Below, piece after piece: positions 26,081 through 35,083 of a stretch of DNA of 64,000 nt. A model generated the notes under the pieces. It saw only the letters and a program-made list of their open reading frames with translations, was not told the origin of the DNA and ran no database searches. Made by a program: the position numbers and the translations under genes. The DNA comes from Candidatus Delongbacteria bacterium. GTDB lineage: Bacteria > CAIWAD01. The DNA lies in assembly GCA_041675285.1 (NCBI GenBank), contig JBAYTZ010000018.1, positions 1 to 64,000 on the forward strand. The letters run 5' to 3'. Within the stretch, counting starts at the first letter, position 1. Each line of letters begins with the position of its first letter.

Positions 26081-29000
26081 ATGGACGGCTACGGACTGGC
26101 TTGGGGACACGTGCAGCGGACCCGGCAACGGATTCGCGGCCTGCGCGCCCAGACGGGCCTGCTCTGGTGGAGCCTGCTGCCGCCCTGGCTGGCCTGGGGC
26201 TTCGTGCTGGCCGAGCACCTGGGCGACCACGCCGCCTCCGGCCGCGCCGGCCTGCGCGCCGGCCTCCTGCTCAGCCTCGCTCTCTGGGGTCTCGGCGCGC
26301 TGGGACTGATCCTGCGCGGCCTCTTCTGGCGTGCGGCCCTCCCCGGCGAGCGCGAGACAGCCCTGCTGCTGGGGCGCGGTGACGACGAGATCCGCGACCG
26401 CCTGCTCAACGGCCTGCAGGTGATGGAGGAGGAGCGCCGCTCCCCGGGCCGCTCCGACCCGGGTCTGGTGGCGGCCAGCCTGGATCTGGTGCTGCCGCGG
26501 CTGGAATCCCTCGACCCCCGCAGCGTGCTGCCCGTGGCGCCACGCCGACGGGCCCTGGCCTGGGGCGCGGGGGCCTGGCTGCTGGCCCTGGCGCTGTTCC
26601 TGCTGGGGGGCGAGTCCGCCCGGCTGGCGGCTGCGCGGCTCTGGGATCCCGCCCGGGATTTCCGCGGCGCGCCGCTCTTCTCCCTGAAGATCAGCGTGGC
26701 CTGGCCGGATTCCACCCAGCCGGGCCGCGTGCTGGAAGGCCAGAGCCTGGACCTGCGCGTGGAGGCCCAAGGCGCGGCCCTGCCCTCCGAGATCGAGCTG
26801 CAGGCTGTTGGGCTGGAGGCCGGCTCCGCCCGCGGGGAGGATGCCGTCTGGCGCCTGCCCCTGCGGCTGGGTCGCGCCACCCTGGCCGGGCTGGCGCCGC
26901 GCGGCTCCTGGACGCTGCGCGCCTCCGCGCTGGAGGAGCAGCTGGGCCAAGTGCGCCGGCTGGAGAGTGCGCCGATTGAGGTCGTCTGGCTGCGCCCGCC
27001 CCGGTTGGACAGCCTGGGCCTGCGCCTGCACCCGCCCGCCTACACGGGCCTGCCCGTCCGCGACCTGCCCGGCGACGCGGCGGATTTCAGCGCCCCGGTG
27101 GGCAGCCGCCTGGAACTGGCGGCCTGGTCGCAGGACGGTCTGCGCCGCGTCTGGCTGCAGGAGGAGCGGACGGACTCCACCCGCGCGCCGGTCCGCCACT
27201 CCCTGGCCCTGGAGCGCGGCGGCGCCCGCGGCGCCTGGAGCGTGACCCGCTCCCTGCGCTGGTCCCTGCGCCTGGAGGACGACCAGGGTCTGCCGAATCC
27301 CCAGCCCCTGGTCCACGTGCTCGAGGCCCTGCCCGACCAGCCGCCGCGGCTGCGCGTGCTGGCCCCGCGGGAGACGGAGGGCCGGCTGGATCCCAGCCTG
27401 GCCCTGGATTTGGCCCTGCTGGCCGAGGACGACTACGGCTTCGGCCCGCTGCGTCTGGCCTGGAAAGTGCTCTCGCGCAACCTGCGCGAACTGACGCCCC
27501 CGCCGGATCCCGCCACGCTGGACTCCATTCCGCGCGACTGGGGCCGGCGCACCCTGGCGCTGAACGCGCTCCAGGACGGCGGGGCGGCGGCGGACGCGCC
27601 CGCACTGCGCCGCGCCGCGCTGGAGGAGCGCTGGGATCTCGCCGCTCTGCAGCTGTTGCCCGACGACGAGCTGGTCTTTTTCTTCGAACTCTGGGACAAC
27701 GACGGCTGGAACGGGCCCAAGGTCGTGCGCAGCCCGCTCTATCGCTTCCGCATGCCCGGGCTGGAGGAGCTGTTCGCCGAGACCCGCCAGGACGAGCAGG
27801 ACATCGAGCAGGAGGCGGCGGAGGTGCTGCAGCAGGCCCGGGAGAACACCAAGCGCCTGGAGGAGCTGAAGGAGGAGTTGCGGCGGGATCCGGAGCTGAC
27901 CTGGGAGCGCCAGCAGCGCCTGAAGGAGGTCGTGCGCGAGCAGGAGCAGGTGGCCCAGCGCGCCGGCGAGCTGGCCGCCAAACTGGACGCCACCCAGCAG
28001 AAGCTGGACTCGCGCAATCTGCTCTCGGAAGAGCTGCGCAACAAGCTCGAGCAGTTGAAGAACCTGCTGAACGAGGTGATGAGTCCCGAGCTGCTGGAGA
28101 AGCTGCGCAAGGCCGCCGAACAGGCTCTGCAGAATCCCGGCCCTCAGCCCGCCCAACGGCCCCAGGCGGACATGGAGGAGGTGCTGCGCAAGATGGAGCA
28201 GCAGCTGGACCGCTTCCTGGCCGTGCTGGAACAGATGAAACTCGAGCAGCGGCTGGAGGAGCTGGCCCGGCGGGCGGAGGCCCTGCTGGAGCAGCAGCGC
28301 CAGCTGCAGGAATCCCTGCGGCAGGGGGAGAAGCCCCAGTCCAAGAGCGCCGAGGAGGCGGCCCGCCGGGAGGACGCCGAGCAGCTGGCCCAGGAGCTGG
28401 AATCCCTGCAGGACGAGTTCGGCGAGCGCTCCACCTTCCCGCACGAATCCATCGATCAGGCGCGTCAGCAATTGAAGGGCAAGAAGATCCCCCCGCGACT
28501 GGGCGAGATGCAGCAGCAGTTGGAAGGCGGCCAGTCACCCTCTTCGGAGAGTCAGGAAAGCATGGACCAGGACCTGAACGAGTTGGCCGAGCAGCTCCAG
28601 CAGGCCCTGCAGCAGTCGCGTCAGCAGTCCATGGCCGAGCTGGGCAAGGAGATCGAGCGCCTCTGCCAGGAACTGCTGGTGATCAGCCAGCGCCAGGAGA
28701 CGATCAGCGAGAGGTTGAGCGGGCTGAACAGCCGCAGCGCCCAGCTGCCCGGGCTGGCCGAGGAGACCCTGGAGAACCAACTGGGCGTGCGCGCCGCCGC
28801 CCGGGGCGTCTACGAACTGACCCGCAAGAGCCTGCACATCCCCACCGGCGCCCTGACGGAGCTGGGTCTGGCCGACCGCAGCCTGGACGAGATGCTGGCG
28901 GGCTTCCACGAGCGCCAGACCGGCCGGCTGGGCTCCCTCTCGCCGGACGCCATGGCCCGGGTCAACCTGACCATCCTGCTACTCAAGGAGGCCGAGCGCC

Positions 29001-29584
29001 AGATGGCCAGCTCCAGCTCCTCCAGCGGCCTGCAGGAGATGATGGAGAAGATGGCCCAGGCCGCCAGCCGTCAGCAGTGCCTCAACGGGCAGTGCAACAA
29101 CTTGATGAGCATGAAGCCCGGCCAATCCAACAAGCCCATGTCCATCTCCTTCGGCGAGGCCAAGGGCGAGCAGGGCAGCATCCGCGAGAGCCTGGAATCC
29201 ATGCAAGAGAAGCTGGGGGACAAGGGCAAGCCCCAGCTGGGCGACCTGGGACAGACCGCCGCCGACATGAAGGAAGTGGAGAAGGATCTGGCCGCCCACA
29301 CCTACACCGAGCGCACGCAGAAGCTCCAGGAACGGATTGTCAGCCGGTTGTTGGACGCCCAGCGCAGCGTGCGCCGCCAGGATGAAGAGAAGAAGCGCGA
29401 GAGCCGCAGCGCCCAGCCCCTGCGCGCCGCGGCCCCGCCGCCGGTGGAGCTGCAGCGCGAGCGGGCCCTGGAGCGCGACCTGCAGCGCGCCCTGCAGGGG
29501 GGCTACCGCCCGGAGATGCAGGAACTGATCCGCGACTACTTCCGCGCCCTGGAGGAGTCGAGCGCCCCGCCCGCCAGGCCGTGA
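26081..29584 (+). CDS. DUF4175-like giant membrane-anchored coiled-coil protein
   Basis: The 1167-residue protein has two N-terminal helices (about 25-45 and 55-80) and a third near residues 165-180. A ~350-residue beta-rich periplasmic region follows, in which AEDDYGFGPLRLAWKV is characteristic of DUF4175. Then come long Gln/Glu/Leu-rich coiled coils (about 560-870: repeated QQ, EE and LEQ heptads) and a charged C-terminal tail. DUF4175 genes usually accompany DUF4159 and Bat-type genes; the function is unknown. GGGGAGGAAGGG lies before the ATG. Long reverse-strand frames over this gene are composition artefacts. Confidence 0.78.
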   Translation: MDGYGLAWGHVQRTRQRIRGLRAQTGLLWWSLLPPWLAWGFVLAEHLGDHAASGRAGLRAGLLLSLALWGLGALGLILRGLFWRAALPGERETALLLGRGDDEIRDRLLNGLQVMEEERRSPGRSDPGLVAASLDLVLPRLESLDPRSVLPVAPRRRALAWGAGAWLLALALFLLGGESARLAAARLWDPARDFRGAPLFSLKISVAWPDSTQPGRVLEGQSLDLRVEAQGAALPSEIELQAVGLEAGSARGEDAVWRLPLRLGRATLAGLAPRGSWTLRASALEEQLGQVRRLESAPIEVVWLRPPRLDSLGLRLHPPAYTGLPVRDLPGDAADFSAPVGSRLELAAWSQDGLRRVWLQEERTDSTRAPVRHSLALERGGARGAWSVTRSLRWSLRLEDDQGLPNPQPLVHVLEALPDQPPRLRVLAPRETEGRLDPSLALDLALLAEDDYGFGPLRLAWKVLSRNLRELTPPPDPATLDSIPRDWGRRTLALNALQDGGAAADAPALRRAALEERWDLAALQLLPDDELVFFFELWDNDGWNGPKVVRSPLYRFRMPGLEELFAETRQDEQDIEQEAAEVLQQARENTKRLEELKEELRRDPELTWERQQRLKEVVREQEQVAQRAGELAAKLDATQQKLDSRNLLSEELRNKLEQLKNLLNEVMSPELLEKLRKAAEQALQNPGPQPAQRPQADMEEVLRKMEQQLDRFLAVLEQMKLEQRLEELARRAEALLEQQRQLQESLRQGEKPQSKSAEEAARREDAEQLAQELESLQDEFGERSTFPHESIDQARQQLKGKKIPPRLGEMQQQLEGGQSPSSESQESMDQDLNELAEQLQQALQQSRQQSMAELGKEIERLCQELLVISQRQETISERLSGLNSRSAQLPGLAEETLENQLGVRAAARGVYELTRKSLHIPTGALTELGLADRSLDEMLAGFHERQTGRLGSLSPDAMARVNLTILLLKEAERQMASSSSSSGLQEMMEKMAQAASRQQCLNGQCNNLMSMKPGQSNKPMSISFGEAKGEQGSIRESLESMQEKLGDKGKPQLGDLGQTAADMKEVEKDLAAHTYTERTQKLQERIVSRLLDAQRSVRRQDEEKKRESRSAQPLRAAAPPPVELQRERALERDLQRALQGGYRPEMQELIRDYFRALEESSAPPARP

Positions 29585-29982
29585 TTTCTACGTCGAGGCC
29601 ACGTTCACCCCGAAGGGCACGAAGGCCAACAAGGTGCGGGAAGAGGAACGCAGGATTAGAAGAGAAGTGAAGAGAACAAGCTGCCCACTGGCTTGGACAC
29701 GAGCGTCGCCCTCCTCACCCTGACGCCCAAACCCATCTCCCAAGAGCTTCGTGCGCTTCGTTCTTCTTCCCGCACTTCGTGGTGGGCTTGGTTTCTGCGT
29801 CGGGGCCACGTTCACCACGAAGGACACAAAGGCGAACGAAGAGCGGGAAGAGGAGTAGGGAAGAAGAGAGGAACCAGCTTCCCACTGGCTTGGAATCAAG
29901 CCCCGCTCTCACGGACAGTTCTCCCCAATCCATCTTCCAAGTCTTCGTGCGCTTCGTTCTTCTTCCCGCACTTCGTGGTTCA
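29585..29982. repeat. Two tandem ~200-nt copies of a CACGAAG-type intergenic repeat
   Basis: Copies at about 29585-29785 and 29792-29982 share a CGTCG-GGCCACGTTCACC opening, a middle CCCACTGGCTTGGA and the closing GCTTCGTTCTTCTTCCCGCA-CTTCGTGG. Each copy's end is a rough inverted repeat of its start (CCACGAAGG... versus ...CTTCGTGG), so each can fold back on itself. Similar repeats are common between genes of environmental bacteria. No gene is present here. Confidence 0.65.
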
Positions 29983-30003
29983 TGTGGCTTGAGGGAAACG
30001 GAA

Positions 30004-30026
30004 AACGGGGCCTGGGAGGCCCCGTT
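30004..30026. terminator. Bidirectional-looking GC hairpin
   Basis: A perfect 9-bp stem AACGGGGCC/GGCCCCGTT has a 5-nt loop. On the minus strand it is followed by TT, on the plus strand by CC, so it is a weak terminator at best. It marks the left part of the gene-free island. Confidence 0.3.
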
Positions 30027-30176
30027 CCTGAAGGATTCCTTGTTGATAGCGGCGGGTCACCGACGGACGGTGAATTAGCAAAATCAAACGGTGGTGTCGA
30101 GAAGGGGGTGTTCGAGCAGAAAACAACATGGGGGTGTTGCCTTCCGTAGGGGGTATCCGTCGAAAACCCTTCTCAA

Positions 30177-30246
30177 CAAGAAACCCATTCGCTGGAACTC
30201 TGAGCAACCCACGTGCCAAGAGTTCGAGTCGAATGGGCTTCTTGTA
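30177..30246. repeat. Long stem-loop in gene-free island
   Basis: ACAAGAAACCCATTCG (30177-30192) pairs with 30231-30246 with a single mismatch, and an inner 7-bp stem GAACTCT/AGAGTTC (30196-30202, 30220-30226) continues the fold. The shape recalls an integron attC hairpin or a structured RNA, but no core sites, integrase or cassette gene are visible. Confidence 0.45.
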
Positions 30247-30297
30247 ACGATAAGACTAACAAGCACTTCCTCGCACGCTCAAGCAAGCCCGAACGTG

Positions 30298-30668
30298 TTC
30301 TGATTTTGCTCGCTGTCCAGGATCGGTCGCCTATCTTGCTCCCTGCTCGTATCAGCATCCCCAACTTGCCGCGTAACCCCTGATCAGGCAAGTGGATCCA
30401 CTGACTCCCGGTGCTCGGCCGCTACGCACGCCCGGTTTCGAACAGCTTGAACAAGAATCGGCCCCTGAACGGCTAATGCTTGTTTGGTCAGGAAAAAGCC
30501 TCAGTCCCATACGCACATCAGCCCTGGTGTTGACGCCAGGGCGAAAAAATGGATATGCGGAAACGAATCATTTCTGATTTTACAACGAGGACGGGCCCTT
30601 CAGAAAAAGATAGCGGCTTGGTTCCGGTTACATGCCGAACAGACAGAGAACCAATAGCAAAATCAGAA
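30298..30668. repeat. Inverted 13-bp repeats bounding ~370 bp without genes
   Basis: TTCTGATTTTGCT at 30298-30310 has an exact inverted copy at 30656-30668. A shorter direct partner (TAGCAAAATCA) occurs near 30077. The rest of 29983-31053 is visibly less GC-rich than its surroundings and contains only short unsupported frames. I see no gene there. Confidence 0.4.
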
Positions 30669-31053
30669 ATACGGGTGAGGAAATGAGGAGATTGGAATGA
30701 AAGGCAACCCGACGCGCCATCTGCCTAACGGCGGGCGAATTACCCAGATCGAAGCTGTGGACTTCGAAAATCTTTTCCATTCAGCACCCGGAACCATTCT
30801 TTTCTGAAGGACCCAGCCCTCGGGGATAAATCTGCGCAAGAGCCGTGCCAGTCAACGTCAGTTTGTGACCCTGTTGAGAGCCAAGCCCTTGCCTATTCTG
30901 GACCTCGCGTCAATCCCGCTGGGCTGTTCAACTCCCGACGGCTCTGCTCAGAATTGAACAACTCGGGCTCGTGAATGGGGCGGCCAAGTCCAGGAAAGAC
31001 AAAGCGCCTCAGCTTGGAGCCGGGGCGCCTGAGGTGTCGCGTGGCCGCGGCGT

Positions 31054-32247
31054 TCAGCGTGCGCGCCAGGCCGTGACGAAGTCGCCAATGCGTTCGAAGG
31101 CCTTGCGCAGCGTCTCGTCATCCGGCAGGGTGACCAGGCGGAAGTGGCTGGTCCCGGGCCGCTGACCGAAACCGGAGCCCGGCACCACCACCACGCCGGT
31201 GTCGAGGATCAGTTGGCGGACGAAGTCGCTGTCGTCCCCTTCAACGTAAAGGGAGGGATAGGCGTAAAACGCTCCGCTGGGGGGGACCAGCGACATCCCC
31301 TCCACCTGGTTCAGCATGCGGCCGGCCAGTTCGGCCCGGCGCTTGAGAATTTCATTCATCGACTGGATGTGGCTTTGGTCGCCCTCCAGCGCCACGCGGA
31401 TGGCGTGCTGCTCCGGGTGGTTGGCGCAGAGGCGGGCCCGGGTCAGCTTGAGCATGGCCTCCAGGTAATCCTCGATCAGCTTGTCCGGCCCGGATACGAT
31501 GCACCAGCCCAGCCGGAAGCCCGGCGCCACCCAGTTCTTGGAGAGGCCGTTGAAGGTGAGGATGCAGATGTCGTCGGCTAGAGACGCCGTGGGCACGTGT
31601 TCCTGACCGTTGTAGATCAGCCGGTCGTAGATCTCGTCGGAGAGCAGCACCAGATTGTGCTGGCGGCATAGCTCGATGATCTGCAGCAGGGTCTCTCGGC
31701 TCCAGACGCCGCCGGTGGGATTGTTGGGGTTGATCAGCACGATGGCCCGGGTGTGTTCGTCGATGCGCGCGGCCATGTCCGCCAGATCCGGCTGCCAGCC
31801 GTTGGCCTCGTCCAGGAAATACGGCCGGCCCTCGCATTCCAGCTTGGCGGTCAGCGCCGTGTAGAGCGGATAGCCCGGGAACGGCAGCAGCACGTTGTCC
31901 CCGCGGTCCACCAGGGCGGAGAGCGCGATCTCGATGGTTTCCGAGGCCCCGGTTCCAATGAACACGTCCTGGATGTTCTTGAGCCCGCGGCGCTCGGCGT
32001 CGCGCCGGATGGCGGCCACGGCTTCCGGGATGCCTGAACTGGGGCTGTAGCCGTTCAGGTTGTCCCGCATGGCCTTGATCGTCGCCTCGAGGATGTGCTC
32101 GGGTGTGCGGAACTGGTAGGGATTGGGGTCGCCGATGTTCAAATAGAGCAGATCGCGGCCCCGGCGGCGGGCCTCGTCGGCGATCAGGATGATGTCCCGC
32201 ACGGCGTAGCGGATATGATGGGTGCGCTTGGCGGCTTGGATGGACAT
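31054..32247 (-). CDS. PLP-dependent aminotransferase, class I/II (AlaA-like)
   Basis: The 397-residue fold-type I aminotransferase has NIGDPNPYQF in the substrate-side N-terminus, GTGASETIEIALSALVDRGD, INPNNPTGGVWS, SDEIYDRLIYNG, and the PLP lysine Lys237 in FNGLSKNWVAPGFRLGW. The order of motifs fits the AlaA/YfbQ glutamate-pyruvate aminotransferase type, although aspartate aminotransferase activity is possible. AGAGG 6 nt before ATG 32247 decides the start against a frame extending to 32442. It is a single gene, divergent from the secreted protein at 32541. Confidence 0.88.
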   Translation of the reverse strand: MSIQAAKRTHHIRYAVRDIILIADEARRRGRDLLYLNIGDPNPYQFRTPEHILEATIKAMRDNLNGYSPSSGIPEAVAAIRRDAERRGLKNIQDVFIGTGASETIEIALSALVDRGDNVLLPFPGYPLYTALTAKLECEGRPYFLDEANGWQPDLADMAARIDEHTRAIVLINPNNPTGGVWSRETLLQIIELCRQHNLVLLSDEIYDRLIYNGQEHVPTASLADDICILTFNGLSKNWVAPGFRLGWCIVSGPDKLIEDYLEAMLKLTRARLCANHPEQHAIRVALEGDQSHIQSMNEILKRRAELAGRMLNQVEGMSLVPPSGAFYAYPSLYVEGDDSDFVRQLILDTGVVVVPGSGFGQRPGTSHFRLVTLPDDETLRKAFERIGDFVTAWRAR

Positions 32248-32464
32248 GCGAACCTCTTGATGGGCGGCGGGTTTCCCCAGCCGGATGCTTGTTCGTCTGT
32301 CCACAAGATACCATTCGGACCGGCCCGGAACATTTTGTGGGAGCGGTTTGGGTGGCCGCACGCTCTGTTCGATTTCCGGCGGCTTGAACGGAATGGCACA
32401 ACTGCATACTGGACAGCCCAGATCGAAGTCCAAGCCAGTCAATCCTCTTCGGTTCCTAACAGGT

Positions 32465-32480
32465 TTGGCACAAGGATTGC
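32465..32480 (+). promoter_or_regulatory. Sigma-54 (RpoN) -24/-12 promoter
   Basis: TTGGCACAAGGATTGC matches the sigma-54 consensus TTGGCACRNNNNTTGC at nearly every informative base. The GG (32467-32468) and GC (32479-32480) pairs are separated by exactly 10 nt. Transcription would start near 32491, leaving a ~50-nt leader before the ATG at 32541. An enhancer-binding protein would be required; none is encoded in the window. Confidence 0.65.
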
Positions 32481-32540
32481 CGTCTTCGGAGAGCCTAAAA
32501 CTGCTATCAACCTCGACAACCTGTTAAGAAGGAGCACCCG

Positions 32541-34178
32541 ATGAAGCGCAACCTATTGTGTAGTGTGAGCCTGTTGGGCCTGCTGGCGAGCGCCGGCATG
32601 GCCGCGACGGTCACCGATGCCCAGCAGATGGACGCGGCCAAGCGCCCGATGCCGGGTCTGGACATGAGCCGCTCGCTGACCTGCGAAGACGCCACGGTCA
32701 TCGACTGCGACTTCGGTCCCAACACGTACACCATTCCCGCCGGCGGCGGCGAGTGGTTCTACTACGTGGGCACCGGCTTGGGCCTGACGATGGAGACTCG
32801 CTTCGCGACCACGACCATCGACTCCGACCTCTACATCTACACCGGCACCTGCGGCGCCCTCACCCAGGCCTTCTATCGCGACGGCGACAGCACCCAGGGG
32901 TGGAAGACCTACCTGAACTGCACGGACTTCAATTTCGTCGCGGGCCAGGGCTACTACATCTACGTCACGGACTACTCCAGCGGCACGGGCGACGTCACCA
33001 TCGACTTCACCTGCTGCGAGTTCACGCCCTTCGCCTGCCCGCCCAACTCGCTGCCCTACAACGAGGCCAATGAGTTCGGTTGCGGCGACTACGCCCACTC
33101 CATCGACTGCGGCCAGGTCTATTGCGGCGAGATCGCCGACAACGACGATCACGACTACTTCTGGTTCACCGTGACCGCCCCCATGACCACCATGACCCTG
33201 AACGTCTACGGCAACGACACCAACGGCCGCGCGCCCTTCGGTTATGGCCTGGATCCCTACATCCGCGTCTACAACGAAGACTGCACCGTGCTGATCGCCG
33301 AAGACGACGACAGCGGCACGGGCTACGACAGCCAGCTGCTGCTGAGCTGCATGACCCCCGGCTTCTATATCGTGGAAGTCAACACCGAGTGGAGCGCCCC
33401 GGGCCCGTACCTGCTGACCCTGGACTGCGCCGTCTGCTGCTGGGAGACCAATGCGGTCACCACGCCCGACGTCGTGATCGACGAGACCAACTTCAGCTCC
33501 TTCGTGGGTGAGGCCAATGCCTTCACCACCGCGGTCAGCCTGTGCGACTATTGCAGCATGATCGCGGCCGGCCCCGGCTGCTTCAGCAACGGTCATTGCA
33601 TCCTGGACCTGGACGGCGGCGAATATTGGTTCAACGTCTACCAGCCCCTGACCGGTTGCTACGCCATGCAGATGCGCGTCACCCCGGCCTACACCGACAC
33701 CTGCACGCCTCTGGTGGGCGTGGCCCAGAACGGCGCCCTGTTGGGTTACTTCGCCCTGGACGCCTCCACGGGTCTCTATCCCTCCAACTACAACAACGCC
33801 GGCACGGACCAGACCACCTTCGTGATCGACGCCCCGGCCGCTTGCTGTGACCTGGTGCACGTCAGCATCTGGTACGAAGACCTCTGCCCGCCGGTGGAAG
33901 CTGGCGACCAGCCGGTCAGCTTCGCCCTGTCCCAGAACGTGCCGAACCCCTTCAACCCGGCGACCACCATCAGCTTCACGCTGCCTGAGTCCGGTTTCGC
34001 CAGCCTGAAGGTCTACGACACCGCCGGCCGCGAAGTGGCCACCCTCGTCAACGGCCTGAGCGCCCGCGGCGACCATCAGGTGACCTTCGACGGCAGCCAG
34101 CTGAGCACGGGCGTGTACTTCTACACCCTGCAGTTCAACGGCCAGAGCCAGACCCAGAAGATGGTCCTGGTCAAGTAA
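32541..34178 (+). CDS. Large secreted cysteine-rich protein with PPC-like domain and C-terminal sorting module
   Basis: The 545-residue protein has a signal peptide (residues 1-21, ending GMAA). Two beta-rich units are rich in paired cysteines (TCCEF, LDCAVCCW, ACCDL). The second unit, DDHDYFWFTVTAP...DPYIRVYNEDC...EDDDSGTGYDS...PGFYIVEVNT, matches the bacterial pre-peptidase C-terminal (PPC) domain pattern. The last ~80 residues are a canonical sorting module (NVPNPFNPATTISFTLPE, VYDTAGREV, STGVYFYTLQ, KMVLVK). AAGGAG precedes the ATG, a sigma-54 promoter and a strong terminator frame the gene, and its codons look highly expressed. A secreted structural or adhesive protein is likely; no catalytic motif is visible. 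Confidence 0.85.
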   Translation: MKRNLLCSVSLLGLLASAGMAATVTDAQQMDAAKRPMPGLDMSRSLTCEDATVIDCDFGPNTYTIPAGGGEWFYYVGTGLGLTMETRFATTTIDSDLYIYTGTCGALTQAFYRDGDSTQGWKTYLNCTDFNFVAGQGYYIYVTDYSSGTGDVTIDFTCCEFTPFACPPNSLPYNEANEFGCGDYAHSIDCGQVYCGEIADNDDHDYFWFTVTAPMTTMTLNVYGNDTNGRAPFGYGLDPYIRVYNEDCTVLIAEDDDSGTGYDSQLLLSCMTPGFYIVEVNTEWSAPGPYLLTLDCAVCCWETNAVTTPDVVIDETNFSSFVGEANAFTTAVSLCDYCSMIAAGPGCFSNGHCILDLDGGEYWFNVYQPLTGCYAMQMRVTPAYTDTCTPLVGVAQNGALLGYFALDASTGLYPSNYNNAGTDQTTFVIDAPAACCDLVHVSIWYEDLCPPVEAGDQPVSFALSQNVPNPFNPATTISFTLPESGFASLKVYDTAGREVATLVNGLSARGDHQVTFDGSQLSTGVYFYTLQFNGQSQTQKMVLVK

Positions 34179-34200
34179 GCCAGACCCTCTTTGAGCTACG

Positions 34201-34232
34201 AAGCCCCCGGCCTTGCGGCCGGGGGCTTTTTC
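34201..34232 (+). terminator. Strong intrinsic terminator of the secreted-protein gene
   Basis: The 12-bp stem AAGCCCCCGGCC/GGCCGGGGGCTT has a TTGC loop and runs into a T5 tract; it lies 22 nt after the stop. Confidence 0.92.
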
Positions 34233-34471
34233 ATGGCCGATGGCTGCCCCCGCCCGGCGGCCACTGGCCCCTTCCAGGTGCTAACAGCTTTTTCTTGACG
34301 ATTCGCTTCCTGAGCCCATCCCATCCGCACTAATTCACAGCAACAGATTGATAATGAATGAGATAGCCTAACATGGAATAGGAAAACAAAATCTATACTT
34401 TAACAGTAATGCTTGCGAGTCTGCGACTCATTGGTGATCATTATGAAAACGCAGTCGCATTGAGGCCGTCC

Positions 34472-34936
34472 ATGGAAAACCGCGAATGGAGCATGCTGGA
34501 ACAGGTCCTGAAACTGACCTGCGGCGTCACCTCCCGGATCACCGCGCTGGCCAAGCAGGAGAACCTGCCGGCCACGGCGCTCAAGATTCTCATCCTCACC
34601 AGCTATTCTCCCTTCACCTGCGTCAGCACCCTCACCGAGTGCACGGGGCTGCAGAAGGGTCGCATCAGCCCCCTGGTCCAGGAGCTGGTGGAGCGTGGCC
34701 TGATCAGCCGGCACGAGGGCAGCGACCGGCGCTACAGCCTGTTGCGCCTGACCCCCGACGGCGCGCGCTTTCTGCGCAACCTGCTGGTGGACGAGATCCA
34801 TCGCATCGAAAAGGTGTTCCGCAACCCCGACGCCCCGCGCGAAGAGGATCTGCTGGAACACATGCGGCTGGTGGCGGACACCCTGGGCTTTGCCAGCGAG
34901 GTGCCGCGCGGCCGTGAAGAGGAACTGGCCGGCTGA
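34472..34936 (+). CDS. MarR-family-like winged-helix transcriptional regulator
   Basis: The 154-residue protein has a winged-helix domain: ATALKILILTSYSPFTCVSTLTECTGLQKGRISPLVQELVERGLISRHEGSDRRYSLLRLTPDG (about 32-95). It contains the MarR marks, a recognition helix followed by the (D/S)DRR wing and a dimerising C-terminal helix. ATG 34472 has GAGG 7 nt upstream; an ATG at 34409 lies almost on top of a TATACT box (34391-34396) and has no ribosome site. The upstream gap is AT-rich. The target is unknown; the neighbouring lipoprotein and the redox module are candidates. Confidence 0.8.
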   Translation: MENREWSMLEQVLKLTCGVTSRITALAKQENLPATALKILILTSYSPFTCVSTLTECTGLQKGRISPLVQELVERGLISRHEGSDRRYSLLRLTPDGARFLRNLLVDEIHRIEKVFRNPDAPREEDLLEHMRLVADTLGFASEVPRGREEELAG

Positions 34937-35083
34937 TTCGTGGCCGGCTGAAGCTCCTGGCCACGCCGGGCCGCGACCCGATTCCGATGGACAGCGCTGG
35001 CGCTTGCGACAGGCCATCTTCGATGGCGGGGAAATAATGCCCCGCCGTTGCCGTTTCAGCCGGCAACACAACTGGAGGACATC

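Noticed and set aside
26030..28471. 813-codon minus-strand frame opposite the DUF4175-like gene
   Set aside because: Mirror of a coiled-coil gene; Leu/Gln/Gly repeats with no domain or start signal.
29693..30078. Short open frames inside the CACGAAG repeats
   Set aside because: They exist in several frames of a repeat, have no ribosome sites and read as low-complexity Arg/Ser/Phe.
30177..30246. Possible tRNA T-arm (GAGTTCGAGTC) or integron attC site
   Set aside because: The TTCGAGT loop lacks a pairing T-stem, and attC core sites GTTRRRY/RYYYAAC and any integrase are missing; kept only as an unexplained stem-loop.
32393..32410. Second possible sigma-54 site (TGGCACAACTGCA) upstream of the one reported
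   Set aside because: GG-to-GC spacing is 7 nt instead of 10, which does not support sigma-54 binding.
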